From a virus, in the IMG/VR virus record IMGVR_UViG_3300002145_000061, positions 1 through 43,679 of that record: DNA of 43,679 nucleotides. The stretch is one strand, 5' to 3'. Below the pieces are notes generated by a model that saw only the letters and a program-made list of their open reading frames with translations, had not been told where the DNA came from and did no database searches. Positions 34,301 to 40,930 of this stretch are shown here, piece by piece. Both the position numbers and the translations under genes were made by a program. The stretch's first letter is position 1; every line of letters starts with the position of its first letter.

Positions 34301-36821
34301 TTGGAAGCGTTTCAAAAACATTGAGCCAATCTACAAGAAGCTTCTTGACAAGACATACATTGCCACCATCCCCAAGCTTAATAAAGATGGCAGCTTTGCT
34401 CGCGACGAGAAGGGAAAGATTCTATTTACAAAAGAACTTAAAAAGGTTACTGGCAAAGAATTATTTGGGCAAGTTGATAACCCTAATAGTGGTGCTGTAA
34501 ACAAGTCGCTAACAAACATTCTTCGAGACATCTACAATTCTTTTGTTGTAAACACCAAAGGAGCTGATAAGCACATCATTTACAAAGACAAGAATCTGGG
34601 CATCGTTGATATTGATGGGACTATTGATGGCTTATTTAATATGATTCGTCGCGGAAACGAGTTCAATATTGGCATTGATGGTGTCAACAGAATCCTTCAT
34701 GCGCAGCAGATTGAAAGGCTTGCAATGGAGGTTGCCAATCGAAAGTTTCCAACAAAGCGCGGGTCAGATCGCTATAACAAAATTGTTGCAAACCTATACA
34801 ATCGCAATCCATTTGAGTACGAAAACTTAGATGCGCTTGATGCTGGAATGACAAAGCTCCAAACTGCTGCATCAAGCAAAGACAAGTCCGTAAGCATTGG
34901 GCAAATTGGCGAGATCAACATGTTTGCGTATTTTCCGCATAACGGTGTGTCTCAGGCAATTGCTGGCGAATACGTCAAGAAACTTGAGCAACAGCTTATC
35001 AGCGCTACAAGTGATTCAGAGCGCAATAGACTTAAGATTCGCATTAGTCAGCTATACTCCACTATGGCTGCGCCAGAGTCCGCTTTTACGCAGTCCCTTA
35101 GGGACATGGCATTTACTACTCCACGAAAAGCAAATGGCGAGCTTGTTATTGTTAAGCCAAGGCCAACGCAATCTCGTGGTGTAGAACCCATGGCTGGGTA
35201 TGATCCTTCTGATGCAGCTATTAAAACGTACATTGGTCAGATTACAAAAGGATATTATGATGGCATTTCAACGATAATATCAAATCACGAGATTGGCCGT
35301 TTTGAAGAGCGCAAGCCATTTGGTGATAAGACTCAAGAGTGGGCTGAATGGGGTCGCACATACCTTCGTACTGTGCTCGGGCACGATACTATGTATAGCG
35401 ACGAATACCTTAAAAAGAACCCAAAGCTATACAAGAGTGCGGCATACTATGCATCAGACCGCTACTATTTTGACAAGTACTTTGAAACAGTCGTAAAGCG
35501 ATTTGACAAAGAGCGTTACGACCGCGTACAGAAAATCAAAAACGAAACGCCAGCAGGTGAAGACTGGACTCGACACCCAGAGGTACAGCGGTTTGCGTCA
35601 AAGATTCGTAGCTTTTCAATACTGGAAGGCAAGTGGAACATGTCCTCCTTGCTTGCCAACACGCGCTCGCTTACCAACAACATTGTTGGCGGTAATGTGA
35701 TGACGCTTGTCTCTACTGGCTTCCGTCATTGGAAAAACACCTTTAGCTCGTCATACTGGAAGAGCATTAACCCAGACTGGAAATCCAAGGAGGACCTGTA
35801 CAGGTTTGTTGCTGAACACGGTGCTATTGAGGCATACGTTATCAATGAGGTGAACCTTAACCCAGAAAGATTTAGCGGAGCTAACGTAAAGAACTTCTTA
35901 AACGAAGCGATCTCTTCCATCTCTACTCTTTACAAGCAGGGCAAGACGCTTGACGACTCTGACCTACGAGCTATTGCAAAAAAGAATGGGCTGAAAGAAG
36001 ACTTCATTCAGACAGCAGCGTGGTTCATGCGCTCGTCAGAGCGCGATCTGCGTATGCGCTCATTCATGTCACACTATTTCAAGGCAAGGGAGGTACTTGG
36101 GGCAAACAAAAACATCATTGCGTTTGACGACCCATCGCTTATCAACTTTGCACTCAAGGGTGTCAAGGGCACTCAGTTTCTTTACAACTCAGCAGAGCGC
36201 CCCATCTTTAGCTCAAGCAGCATAGGCAAGATATTCTCCCGCTTCCAGCTGTGGTCGTGGAACTCTATCCGCTTCAGAAGGGACGTATACAAAGGCGCTC
36301 GCGAAATTGGTTATCAGGAAGGGACACCTGAGTTTGAGCGGTACAAACGCGTTGTTACGGCTGACCTATTTATGTTTGGCCTCGCATCTGCTTTGCCGTA
36401 CACCATGTTTGAGGCTGTTGTACCAGCGCCGTTTAACTATTTGCAAGACCTTTCTGACTACTTCTTTGGAGATGAAGCTGAAAAAGAAAAGGCGTTCTTT
36501 GGAACACTGCCGTACCCACTTAACGTTACGGGCATCATTCTTCCTCCATCTGCACGTATATTTCAGGCAATGACAACACTTGCTGGTGGCGATGTGGACA
36601 GGTTCATCAATTACCACATGTATACGATGGTTCCATTTGGGCTTATGGCTCGCAACGTTGCCCGTACCGCAACAAACCCAGCATATGTTGTAGATAACAT
36701 GACTGGAGTTCCAGTACACAGAATGGGAAAATACCTCAGGGAACTTAGGGCTGAGCAGCCTTCAAGAGAAATGGCAAGTCCGTTCTCGTTTTTGTCTAAC
36801 GAATCACCCGCAGAAGAATGA
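28359..36821 (+). CDS. Giant virion protein (2820 residues), candidate double-barrel RNA polymerase
   Basis: The last large gene of the virion operon, read without interruption. The N-terminal ~300 residues are Gly-rich and membrane-active-like, as in ejected proteins. An R1225-V-P1227 segment is followed by M-I-V-H and then A-D-I-D-I-D-K with Asp at 1264, 1266 and 1268. In RNA polymerase beta-prime subunits, R-x-P and N-A-D-F-D-G-D stand about 35 residues apart; crAss-like phage virion polymerase has DFDxD. Upstream, F-H-K-V-S-A-I (K899) and A-S-G-V-K-Q-T-G (K928) resemble first-barrel Lys motifs of single-chain polymerases. A downstream S-S-A-D-G segment (1375-1379) may match their bridge region. 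The C-terminus (from about 2400) is helical and partly hydrophobic. Polymerase activity is inferred; a polyvalent-type structural protein is the alternative. Confidence 0.65.
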   Translation: MNEEQYQYVYNAYKANPYAFTNEQVDKIANAAKRLNVDFGRDPVHEEASIGSVLGNVLSGAIQGFTTLEVGDRPVTAADQIANNIGYLLGFVGFVPGVGTAGRFLTRTAVKNIVGKSASNTVLGQLGRQATVRTAAGLRSVTSGRISSVPFLIANRIIDGKTASKAAQSATDFFIKKGLEKQTASKIGDIAKEGLRMGVASSVSSWQYGIDQMASSFVQGTVTGGAFRGIANFVNLGSESANRFARIAADTVYSGGMSTLAGDPMPVQVYNYALGTLFGSMEKPLKYYQASEFINKNVSVHKDRFMRRKAVDDIHNLDEYKNLPKEVKDVVDHDIDIQYGSEAQIAEGLLGEDFVGKMRQGELVVNEAVRRYAAEKGIKPEEAVRTFASSQEYVRKVEESLEAGKTEGQAQADGREAAQQVRKEIDDLLMPMMYQGDPIAAGDFIPRLKAEEEAYKPSVGAFESTLSSLSRKSATPSEFFRRAELEVSKFFGSSTERVDLQTGEVLEGRRLILGDRPEDVELLRVRLNELDPTIKLTEADDKLLRQTMNTYKKVGEKLAAYVSKRGDLQYGKLTDSFQDIRETGDRTFFDYIGLPIALLKRISGRDNSSAASEIRVRYAAEDRPTPSSLAGLVDAISAMGKSPSPFMKFAFSPVKSKGQIALVPSLLGNMGDAIARKSALTEFNKTLGSLDAEHKGVKQEYIQARKRFVDEFSVLKRQSKVAGVSVSDYYDLNALNNIRTIEEINRSVDPNTGNPIYVPFAEMLRNPDRFISSSDELVKRMQGFSDSNIVINAPYFESVRAGVEFETVVENGGFNYVILNDKRSDGGASFGELSSLGEKAGKITRIDNTDAALLMRADVFDATANSAGLEDGIGSMKLTVTYGDELGPNGNPLGATFHKVSAIRLSDAESVQLAKNNIDYAVFASGVKQTGFRDAVDYKVGADGALSLSDAAKVYKAPLESVRVNVGASEHTSQVNNVVRIVSQMADDISDPAVRQLLYDKVYRPSFEGSEKATASFLSGAFEGVDIDRVDMRELADVYYSSSSAYSPETRGFFIKEVLKKNLPDPENDYSIRAERENSRSMKILQDLIDTEYLGLGFGDLDKGVRDYVEDRVRAYFHTRISKPTHDVGGQSIFTSTDAFTQHHLATLGNSAEYKNMPEKLKDSLKQGVLPQGWAVFNEGMKDQRIKWVDGKKVRFEDAFNDYLKETKPSKRKQMENLLTFLFVRVPNDSAAGVLPLKIAGFGQRSGSGMIVHGEELKRMGGADIDIDKAFWYQDIDGNGSGTGPIMDYFRSTKQAVAPEPFQKPAGKSKERKFASLFSPAWLQSDGARSHGSKGRIGVYANISKRIRNYLYDLSGNDRGALSAFNRWITEGINSSADGYNNEDASLIGVQARLRADEIAGEAGIGEALINSAKSIEDVFDRGKEGTVLERAAAALADENTFNHPRHRGIIQLAEIINSNSAKAESADPAAAFPSVSTSSVNRIIERFFKVFDGTDDQSRLTRFLIEGFGSPNKGGNNRSDTDAETITALGSMVALDRRGRAAIAEMQELGYTREEALVNIEAIQSSFKGDSGYIGRLSSVFKNKSRETAEEVFRDMTESAYQIEREYGSSTRLYFEMIARGGRRMSTTPTRGAIDMLRSIPESTIYNTIEKAKQAKVKNGKPEDVAREEAISELIEAARKQKDTIAKQAVAVNDWAGISKQTNIDYADAVTYVARGEDAIAERAAEPTIAETGGVKLTNDPETDLPPDPVSFKEAERAEELAGRIRGKELGAKFSPEDEAKIARFKEILHENSGLYEEIMAGGAGSIIKDSTGNPIAPELWTPRELDVFINYFNRSKSGGFLWDLFSKGTGDLPRLAYLYFPETVVNYVKPFDGKLEAAINKRIVTTSGIVDAPVREFFTGLDKQRAVFEYASDRQGRAAAKENEVLSNYLGFLEQEAFKGDASDILIVSTALRELGLIRKINDDGSLGGFKKDYQKTVVWKRFKNIEPIYKKLLDKTYIATIPKLNKDGSFARDEKGKILFTKELKKVTGKELFGQVDNPNSGAVNKSLTNILRDIYNSFVVNTKGADKHIIYKDKNLGIVDIDGTIDGLFNMIRRGNEFNIGIDGVNRILHAQQIERLAMEVANRKFPTKRGSDRYNKIVANLYNRNPFEYENLDALDAGMTKLQTAASSKDKSVSIGQIGEINMFAYFPHNGVSQAIAGEYVKKLEQQLISATSDSERNRLKIRISQLYSTMAAPESAFTQSLRDMAFTTPRKANGELVIVKPRPTQSRGVEPMAGYDPSDAAIKTYIGQITKGYYDGISTIISNHEIGRFEERKPFGDKTQEWAEWGRTYLRTVLGHDTMYSDEYLKKNPKLYKSAAYYASDRYYFDKYFETVVKRFDKERYDRVQKIKNETPAGEDWTRHPEVQRFASKIRSFSILEGKWNMSSLLANTRSLTNNIVGGNVMTLVSTGFRHWKNTFSSSYWKSINPDWKSKEDLYRFVAEHGAIEAYVINEVNLNPERFSGANVKNFLNEAISSISTLYKQGKTLDDSDLRAIAKKNGLKEDFIQTAAWFMRSSERDLRMRSFMSHYFKAREVLGANKNIIAFDDPSLINFALKGVKGTQFLYNSAERPIFSSSSIGKIFSRFQLWSWNSIRFRRDVYKGAREIGYQEGTPEFERYKRVVTADLFMFGLASALPYTMFEAVVPAPFNYLQDLSDYFFGDEAEKEKAFFGTLPYPLNVTGIILPPSARIFQAMTTLAGGDVDRFINYHMYTMVPFGLMARNVARTATNPAYVVDNMTGVPVHRMGKYLRELRAEQPSREMASPFSFLSNESPAEE

Positions 36822-37723
36822 GCATAGGCGATAGTTACGAAGAGCGCATAATCACTGTCGCCACAAAAGAGCGCGATAGCATTAAGGCTGGCCTCATCAA
36901 TCAATCTGATTTGATGCAGCGCTACAACCTTTCGCGCCACATGGCTGGCATTATTTTCTACTCAGTAAAGGTTGGCAGCTTGGACAACGAGCAGCCAACA
37001 GAACGTTCGCTTGGAGTAGTAAACAAAAACGTAGCCAACGACCGCATCACTGAGAACGGCGTTGGCAACGTGTTGGTAATTGGCGACACGCATATTCCTT
37101 TTGTGCATCCAGACTATTTAGACTTTTGCCTTTGGGTTAAAGAGCAATACGACTGCGAGTATGTGGTACACATTGGAGATGAGGTTGACAACCACGCTAT
37201 TTCCTATCACGAGTCTGACCCTGATGGCCTGTCCGCTGGTATGGAAGCAGAGGCTTGCCTTGCTGAACTAAAGTTATGGTACAAAGCGTTTCCTGAAGTA
37301 ACGGTACTGGTTGGCAATCATGGTGCGCTGCCATTCAGGAAAGCCTTCAGTGCTGGCTTGCCGCGCCGCCTCCTCAAAACGTACAGGGATATATGGGATG
37401 CGCCTGACGGCTGGGTGTGGGCACACGAGGCACTCATAGACGATGTTCTGTATCAGCATGGCATTGGCGCCAGCGGTAAGAACGCTGCTCTAAACAAGGC
37501 AATGTCAAACAGGCAGTCAACCGTTATTGGTCACATCCATAGCTGGGGTGGCGTTCAGTACACAAGCGGCCCAAAGGATACCATATTTGGTATGAACGTT
37601 GGGTGCGGCATTGACGAAACCTCATATGCAATGGCATACAGTAAGCCATTCAGGTATAGGCCAACGATGGGCTGCGGTGTGGTTCTAAACGATGGGAGCC
37701 ACGCTATATTCGTACCCATGTAA
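36818..37723 (+). CDS. Calcineurin-like metallophosphoesterase
   Basis: A 301-residue protein starting in an ATGA overlap with the giant protein. The two-metal phosphoesterase motifs are in order: G-D-T-H (89-92), G-D-E-V-D-N, V-G-N-H-G (where G replaces the usual D/E) and G-H-I-H-S-W. The family cleaves phosphomonoesters or diesters, DNA ends or RNA caps. The first ~80 residues form a helical extension with a possible helix-turn-helix look (D-L-M-Q-R-Y-N-L-S-R-H-M-A). Stand-alone enzymes of this kind are common in marine podoviruses, with unknown substrate. Coupled translation with the giant gene suggests late expression. Confidence 0.85.
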   Translation: MSIGDSYEERIITVATKERDSIKAGLINQSDLMQRYNLSRHMAGIIFYSVKVGSLDNEQPTERSLGVVNKNVANDRITENGVGNVLVIGDTHIPFVHPDYLDFCLWVKEQYDCEYVVHIGDEVDNHAISYHESDPDGLSAGMEAEACLAELKLWYKAFPEVTVLVGNHGALPFRKAFSAGLPRRLLKTYRDIWDAPDGWVWAHEALIDDVLYQHGIGASGKNAALNKAMSNRQSTVIGHIHSWGGVQYTSGPKDTIFGMNVGCGIDETSYAMAYSKPFRYRPTMGCGVVLNDGSHAIFVPM

Positions 37724-37763
37724 AAAAAGGGGGAGCCAGCGTTTACTGACTCCCCCTTAATTG
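37722..37763. terminator. Bidirectional terminator between convergent operons
   Basis: GGGGGAG ... CTCCCCC arms (37729-37735 and 37750-37756) with extra CAG/CTG pairs close the hairpin. Plus-strand reading is followed by TTAATTGTTT and minus-strand reading by TTTTTTT. It sits between the convergent metallophosphoesterase and DnaA-domain genes, so it should end both transcripts. Confidence 0.85.
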
Positions 37764-37764
37764 T

Positions 37765-38061
37765 TTAGGCATCAAGCCTTCTTTGGGCCGATTTTATTAG
37801 CTTGGCGTATTCCTTGTCGTTAATTTCAAACCATTTTACCTTTTTCACTGCGTGTATGATGGTTGAGTGGTGGCGATCAAAGTAATCCCCTATATCATCA
37901 AACTTGTATTTCAGTTTGGTTCTGATAAGGTATGCCGCTACATGCCTTGCTACTATTACTGGGCCTTTTCTTTTTGTCCCAAGTATTTGCTTGATAGAAA
38001 TGCCTGATGCTTCTGAGACCACAAAGACAATTTCTTGCATGGCTCTCTCTTTTTCATTCAT
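37765..38061 (-). CDS. DnaA domain-IV-only DNA-binding protein
   Basis: A 98-residue protein from ATG 38061, with a GGGAAG ribosome site; an upstream in-frame start would overlap the neighbour by 95 bases. The sequence from about residue 8 to the end matches only the C-terminal DNA-binding domain of the bacterial initiator DnaA. I-S-I-K-Q-I-L-G corresponds to the start of domain IV, A-R-H-V-A-A-Y-L-I-R to the basic helix, and R-H-H-S-T-I-I-H-A-V-K-K (63-74) to the D-H-T-T signature, with His for Asp. There is no AAA+ ATPase domain. It probably binds specific sites, perhaps the repeat cluster at 38371-38470, as a replication initiator or as a competitor of host DnaA. Confidence 0.85.
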   Translation of the reverse strand: MNEKERAMQEIVFVVSEASGISIKQILGTKRKGPVIVARHVAAYLIRTKLKYKFDDIGDYFDRHHSTIIHAVKKVKWFEINDKEYAKLIKSAQRRLDA

Positions 38062-38323
38062 CACTTCCCTTGCGTATTCTGATGATGTGTTCAGCCTCGT
38101 CGTGGCATCCATAGACACCGCAGACCAATCCGTCCGCCATTGCGTCACCTACAATGGGATACTGGCTTATATCCATATGAGCATCACAGACATAAGCCCA
38201 CGCCTCACCATCCGACTCAATGACGAGGTCATCGAATCGCGTGAGTTGTTTCGCGGGCTTGGGTAGGTAGGACTCCTTGGTTGGCACTACGTGATAGGAC
38301 TCGCATTCTGATATTCTTTCCAT
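38054..38323 (-). CDS. Small Cys/His-containing protein
   Basis: An 89-residue protein that overlaps the DnaA-domain gene by 8 bases and so probably shares its transcript. It contains C-D-A-H (about residues 46-49) and C-G-V-Y-G-C-H (about 68-74), spaced as a possible zinc site. The body is acidic with Tyr-rich loops. Not recognised. It starts just inside the repeat-rich spacer, which may carry its promoter. Confidence 0.6.
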   Translation of the reverse strand: MERISECESYHVVPTKESYLPKPAKQLTRFDDLVIESDGEAWAYVCDAHMDISQYPIVGDAMADGLVCGVYGCHDEAEHIIRIRKGSDE

Positions 38324-38370
38324 TTATTTCTACCGCTTTCGCGTGATTTATTACGCATAACTTCAAATAA

Positions 38371-38470
38371 TGTCGTTAAGGTCGTGTTTATCGTTCGTTT
38401 TTATCGTTAACGCGGAGAATAATGTCGCTAATCTCCGCAAAGTGTCGCAAGTTTTGTCGTTAGTTGTCGC
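38371..38470. other. T(G/A)TCG repeat cluster, possible origin or operator
   Basis: Seven short repeats of the form T(G/A)TCG(T/C) lie in 100 bases, at 38371, 38389, 38402, 38423, 38443, 38455 and 38465, all in one orientation. The fourth sits in the loop of a perfect inverted repeat, GCGGAGA ... TCTCCGC (38412-38438). The surroundings are AT-rich. The cluster is next to the DnaA-domain gene, so an iteron-type origin or autoregulatory operator is plausible. The repeats are seen; the function is inferred. Confidence 0.5.
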
Positions 38471-38482
38471 ATAAAACCTACA

Positions 38483-39526
38483 TCACTTGTTGGTAAGTGG
38501 GGTGATAAAAGCCTGTTGTATATCCTTGACCCTTACCGCTTGCTCACCTCCAAAGTGACCACGCTCTGCAAAAAACCGTTTAGACAGTATCGCTTGACTC
38601 GCTTCCTCCAATGCCAGACGAACTTCGTTCTTTACTATTGATTCGTGTTCGCATTGGTGGCAATAGGGCTGAATCATATCGGTATCGCATCCGCATCCTT
38701 CGCACTTGTAATCCCCCTCCGTCTTGGGTGGGTGGTTAAACCTTTCGGTCAAGAACCGATCCACCATACTCGACGAGCCATTAGCCGTGACTCCATCATA
38801 GAACTTCGCAAAGTCTCGTACTGCTTCTGAAATAATTTCTTGATCCGTCTTGGGTGGGGAAACAGGGTTGATTGGTTTAGGATTGCCCTGCCTAGTCGTG
38901 TCGCTTATTAGTTCGCTTGATCCGTCTGCGTGATTCTTGACTATTCTCGTCCGTATCGTTGTGGTTTCCTCCCCACTCGGTTCGGGTGTATCGGGGTGGG
39001 GGGTGAGGGAATCTATAAGACTCAGAATATCTCTACACTCTTCTGCTCTTATTGAGTCATCTTCGCCGTACCCAATGGATTCGTGCTTATCAATCCTTGC
39101 TTCAATCTTTTCCCTTAACCCTTCCACGCTTACAGGCGTGGGGCGAGGGGTGAGGGAGTCGATCACGTTCTTTGCACTAGCAAGAGCCATTGCATACCTA
39201 CCCATTAATATCCTAACCTTTTTAGGGTCAGACTCGTGTTCTCTTTCAAAACCCTCAAGGGCTTTCGTTAGGTTGCCCATTTCATATTCATATTCCCATC
39301 GCTTCAACCCTTCCACGATTGCAGGCGTGGGGCGAGAGTTCCATTTAGCGATAACAACAGCTTCCACACCCTCCATTCTGACACAGTTGTCTAGTGGACA
39401 CCTAATGATTGTGTCTTGGTATGGGTCGCCATGTAGCTGACAGGTCTTCCTTTTACCCAGTTCCTTTCTTGCCCTTCCACCACAAAACGGACATGGTTTC
39501 AACTCTTGGCTGTTGGTGTTAGTCAT
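38483..39526 (-). CDS. Lar-like zinc-finger protein with repeat region
   Basis: A 347-residue protein. The N-terminus (L-K-P-C-P-F-C-G-G, cysteines 12 and 15, then C43 and C48, and A-K-W-N-S-R) is a Lar/restriction-alleviation type zinc finger. The middle has tandem-like units (R-P-T-P-A-I-V-E-G-L and R-P-T-P-V-S-V-E-G-L, plus S-L-T-P-R-P/S-L-T-P-H-P) separated by charged helices. A second zinc-like motif (C-E-G-C-G-C ... C-H-Q-C) lies near 280-300. Such mosaic proteins are common in phages and may block restriction or act on RNA polymerase, but only the domain is certain. GC-rich direct repeats mark it off from neighbours, suggesting acquired DNA. Confidence 0.7.
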   Translation of the reverse strand: MTNTNSQELKPCPFCGGRARKELGKRKTCQLHGDPYQDTIIRCPLDNCVRMEGVEAVVIAKWNSRPTPAIVEGLKRWEYEYEMGNLTKALEGFEREHESDPKKVRILMGRYAMALASAKNVIDSLTPRPTPVSVEGLREKIEARIDKHESIGYGEDDSIRAEECRDILSLIDSLTPHPDTPEPSGEETTTIRTRIVKNHADGSSELISDTTRQGNPKPINPVSPPKTDQEIISEAVRDFAKFYDGVTANGSSSMVDRFLTERFNHPPKTEGDYKCEGCGCDTDMIQPYCHQCEHESIVKNEVRLALEEASQAILSKRFFAERGHFGGEQAVRVKDIQQAFITPLTNK

Positions 39527-39538
39527 TGCGGTTCTTGG

Positions 39539-39664
39539 TTAAAATTGGAGCGAGAAAATTTCCTTCCATTGACCATCCCGATTACCGAGAATGATAAATT
39601 TGTTTTGTTCTGTCAGCCTGATATAATGCCCTAGAACACTTAAGTCCCATTTGCATTTTTCCAT
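39539..39664 (-). CDS. 41-residue hypothetical protein
   Basis: ATG 39664 to TAA 39539. The product (MEKCKWDLSVLGHYIRLTE...) ends G-Q-W-K-E-I-F-S-L-Q-F and reads like a small all-beta domain. It fills the 143-base gap between two genes on the same strand. Not recognised. It is reported because the frame is the only one in the gap and starts 6 bases after the upstream nuclease stop. Confidence 0.5.
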   Translation of the reverse strand: MEKCKWDLSVLGHYIRLTEQNKFIILGNRDGQWKEIFSLQF

Positions 39665-39669
39665 TTTGA

Positions 39670-39981
39670 TTATCTCGTTTTATTCGTTTTAAGCTCCAGA
39701 TAGTGTGCAAGCGGCACGCATATAAGCGACTCTGTGTTGCCGTCTTCTCGAAAGATTACGCCTTTAACAGCTTTGTGTGGGCGAAGCCATTGAGCCACTC
39801 TTTTGTATCGCTTTGCCTGAAAGTATTCGTCACCTATGATAACGTCCACCTCATTGTGTAGTCCGCGAGACTGACCATTGCTTCCATAGCAACGCTCTGC
39901 ATCGAAGCCCATTTCTTTGGCTTGGTTTACGATTTCTCTCTCGTAACCAAATCCCTTTACGCGCGATGATCTTCCTCCCAT
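39670..39981 (-). CDS. PD-(D/E)XK nuclease, Hjc/Mrr-like
   Basis: A 103-residue protein from ATG 39981, chosen because AGAGG lies 7 bases upstream; a start at 40071 would overlap the neighbour by 41 bases. It follows the archaeal Holliday-junction resolvase layout: S-S-R-V-K-G-F-G-Y-E (E14), N-E-V-D-V-I-I-G (D46), F-Q-A-K-R-Y-K (Q55, K57). The Q-x-K in place of E-x-K resembles Mrr-type catalytic sites. Activity on branched or replicating DNA is likely. It is grouped with exonuclease and SSB-like genes, which points to recombination or maturation of replicated DNA. Confidence 0.75.
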   Translation of the reverse strand: MGGRSSRVKGFGYEREIVNQAKEMGFDAERCYGSNGQSRGLHNEVDVIIGDEYFQAKRYKRVAQWLRPHKAVKGVIFREDGNTESLICVPLAHYLELKTNKTR

Positions 39982-40030
39982 GTTGTACCTCTTTGGTTGT
40001 TTTCGGACGTAATCGGACACAGAATGTCCG

Positions 40031-40912
40031 TTACAATTCCACCCATGCTCCGTGTGTGGCGCGCTCTTCAAAGTCGCTTCTCTGCTTGGACAGAAGCATC
40101 TCCATAAGAGTGTTGCTGATTTCTTTCTGCCGCTGTCTAATTGTATCTGGGTTAATTAGAAACATCCCAACCTCATTGAAGCTGCGTGTTTCAACCGCCA
40201 TGATACCAGATGACACGACCCCGCCAGCAAGCGCTGAGTAGTGCGCAAGCTGGTACTCGTATCCATACTTGTCAATGGTCTCCTGTATTTGATTTAACGA
40301 AAATGATGTTGTCTTCAAATCAACAACAAGAGAAGCCCCGCCACTAGTAACAACAGCCATGTCAATCATGCCCTTTACTTTAAGACCAGTTGGCCCATGA
40401 ATAGCTGTATACACAAGCTGTTTCTCTGACTCCTCAAGCACTGTTTTTGCCACATCGTGCTTTTGCACATTGCGAGCCATGTTCAAAATGCGATAAAAAG
40501 ATTCGCGATCAATCACAATCTTTCCATCAACACCGCTCAGGTATTCTGCGTATGGCATGAGTTCGTTGGCAGTCCTCATGTCCATGCGCTTGTAGCCAGC
40601 TGCTTCAAATGCGAGTGACAGGTTGGTGCTATTCCTTGATAGCTGCTTTGCAAGATTGAGCTGAAGGTCTGTTGATGGAAGCTTCAGATCATCTGGAGCA
40701 ATGTCAACGCGCTCGTCAAACTTGTCATTCTCAAGCAGGTACGTGTCAAACGCTGAGCCAAATGCAAATGCTGGGCTGTCAACATTTTCCTTATACTTGT
40801 ACTTGCGTGGGTGTTGCTTGAACAGCTTCATGTCGCTGTTGGATATGCCTTCCATCTGAAAGTATTCTTCTTGCGACACTTTGTGCCGTTCAATGTCTAT
40901 GTATTCAAGCAT
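40031..40912 (-). CDS. RecE-like PD-(D/E)XK exonuclease
   Basis: A 293-residue protein. The start (Y-F-Q-M-E-G-I-S-N-S-D-M-K-L-F) is typical of the DUF3799/RecE-type exonuclease family, which degrades one strand from dsDNA ends for single-strand annealing. The catalytic region G-M-I-D-M ... V-V-D-L-K-T-T (D198, K200) and the following Y-G-Y-E-Y-Q-L-A-H-Y helix (QxxxY-like) are all present. No RecT partner is inside the window; the partial SSB-like gene at the right edge is the only annealing-type candidate. ATG 40912 is preceded by a stretch with two hairpins. Confidence 0.8.
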   Translation of the reverse strand: MLEYIDIERHKVSQEEYFQMEGISNSDMKLFKQHPRKYKYKENVDSPAFAFGSAFDTYLLENDKFDERVDIAPDDLKLPSTDLQLNLAKQLSRNSTNLSLAFEAAGYKRMDMRTANELMPYAEYLSGVDGKIVIDRESFYRILNMARNVQKHDVAKTVLEESEKQLVYTAIHGPTGLKVKGMIDMAVVTSGGASLVVDLKTTSFSLNQIQETIDKYGYEYQLAHYSALAGGVVSSGIMAVETRSFNEVGMFLINPDTIRQRQKEISNTLMEMLLSKQRSDFEERATHGAWVEL

Positions 40913-40930
40913 GGTATTTTTCTAATTGGT

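Noticed and set aside
37904-38266. 120-residue plus-strand frame opposite the DnaA-domain gene
   Set aside because: The minus strand there encodes a recognisable DnaA domain IV and an overlapping partner; the plus frame lacks a domain and lies beyond the terminator.
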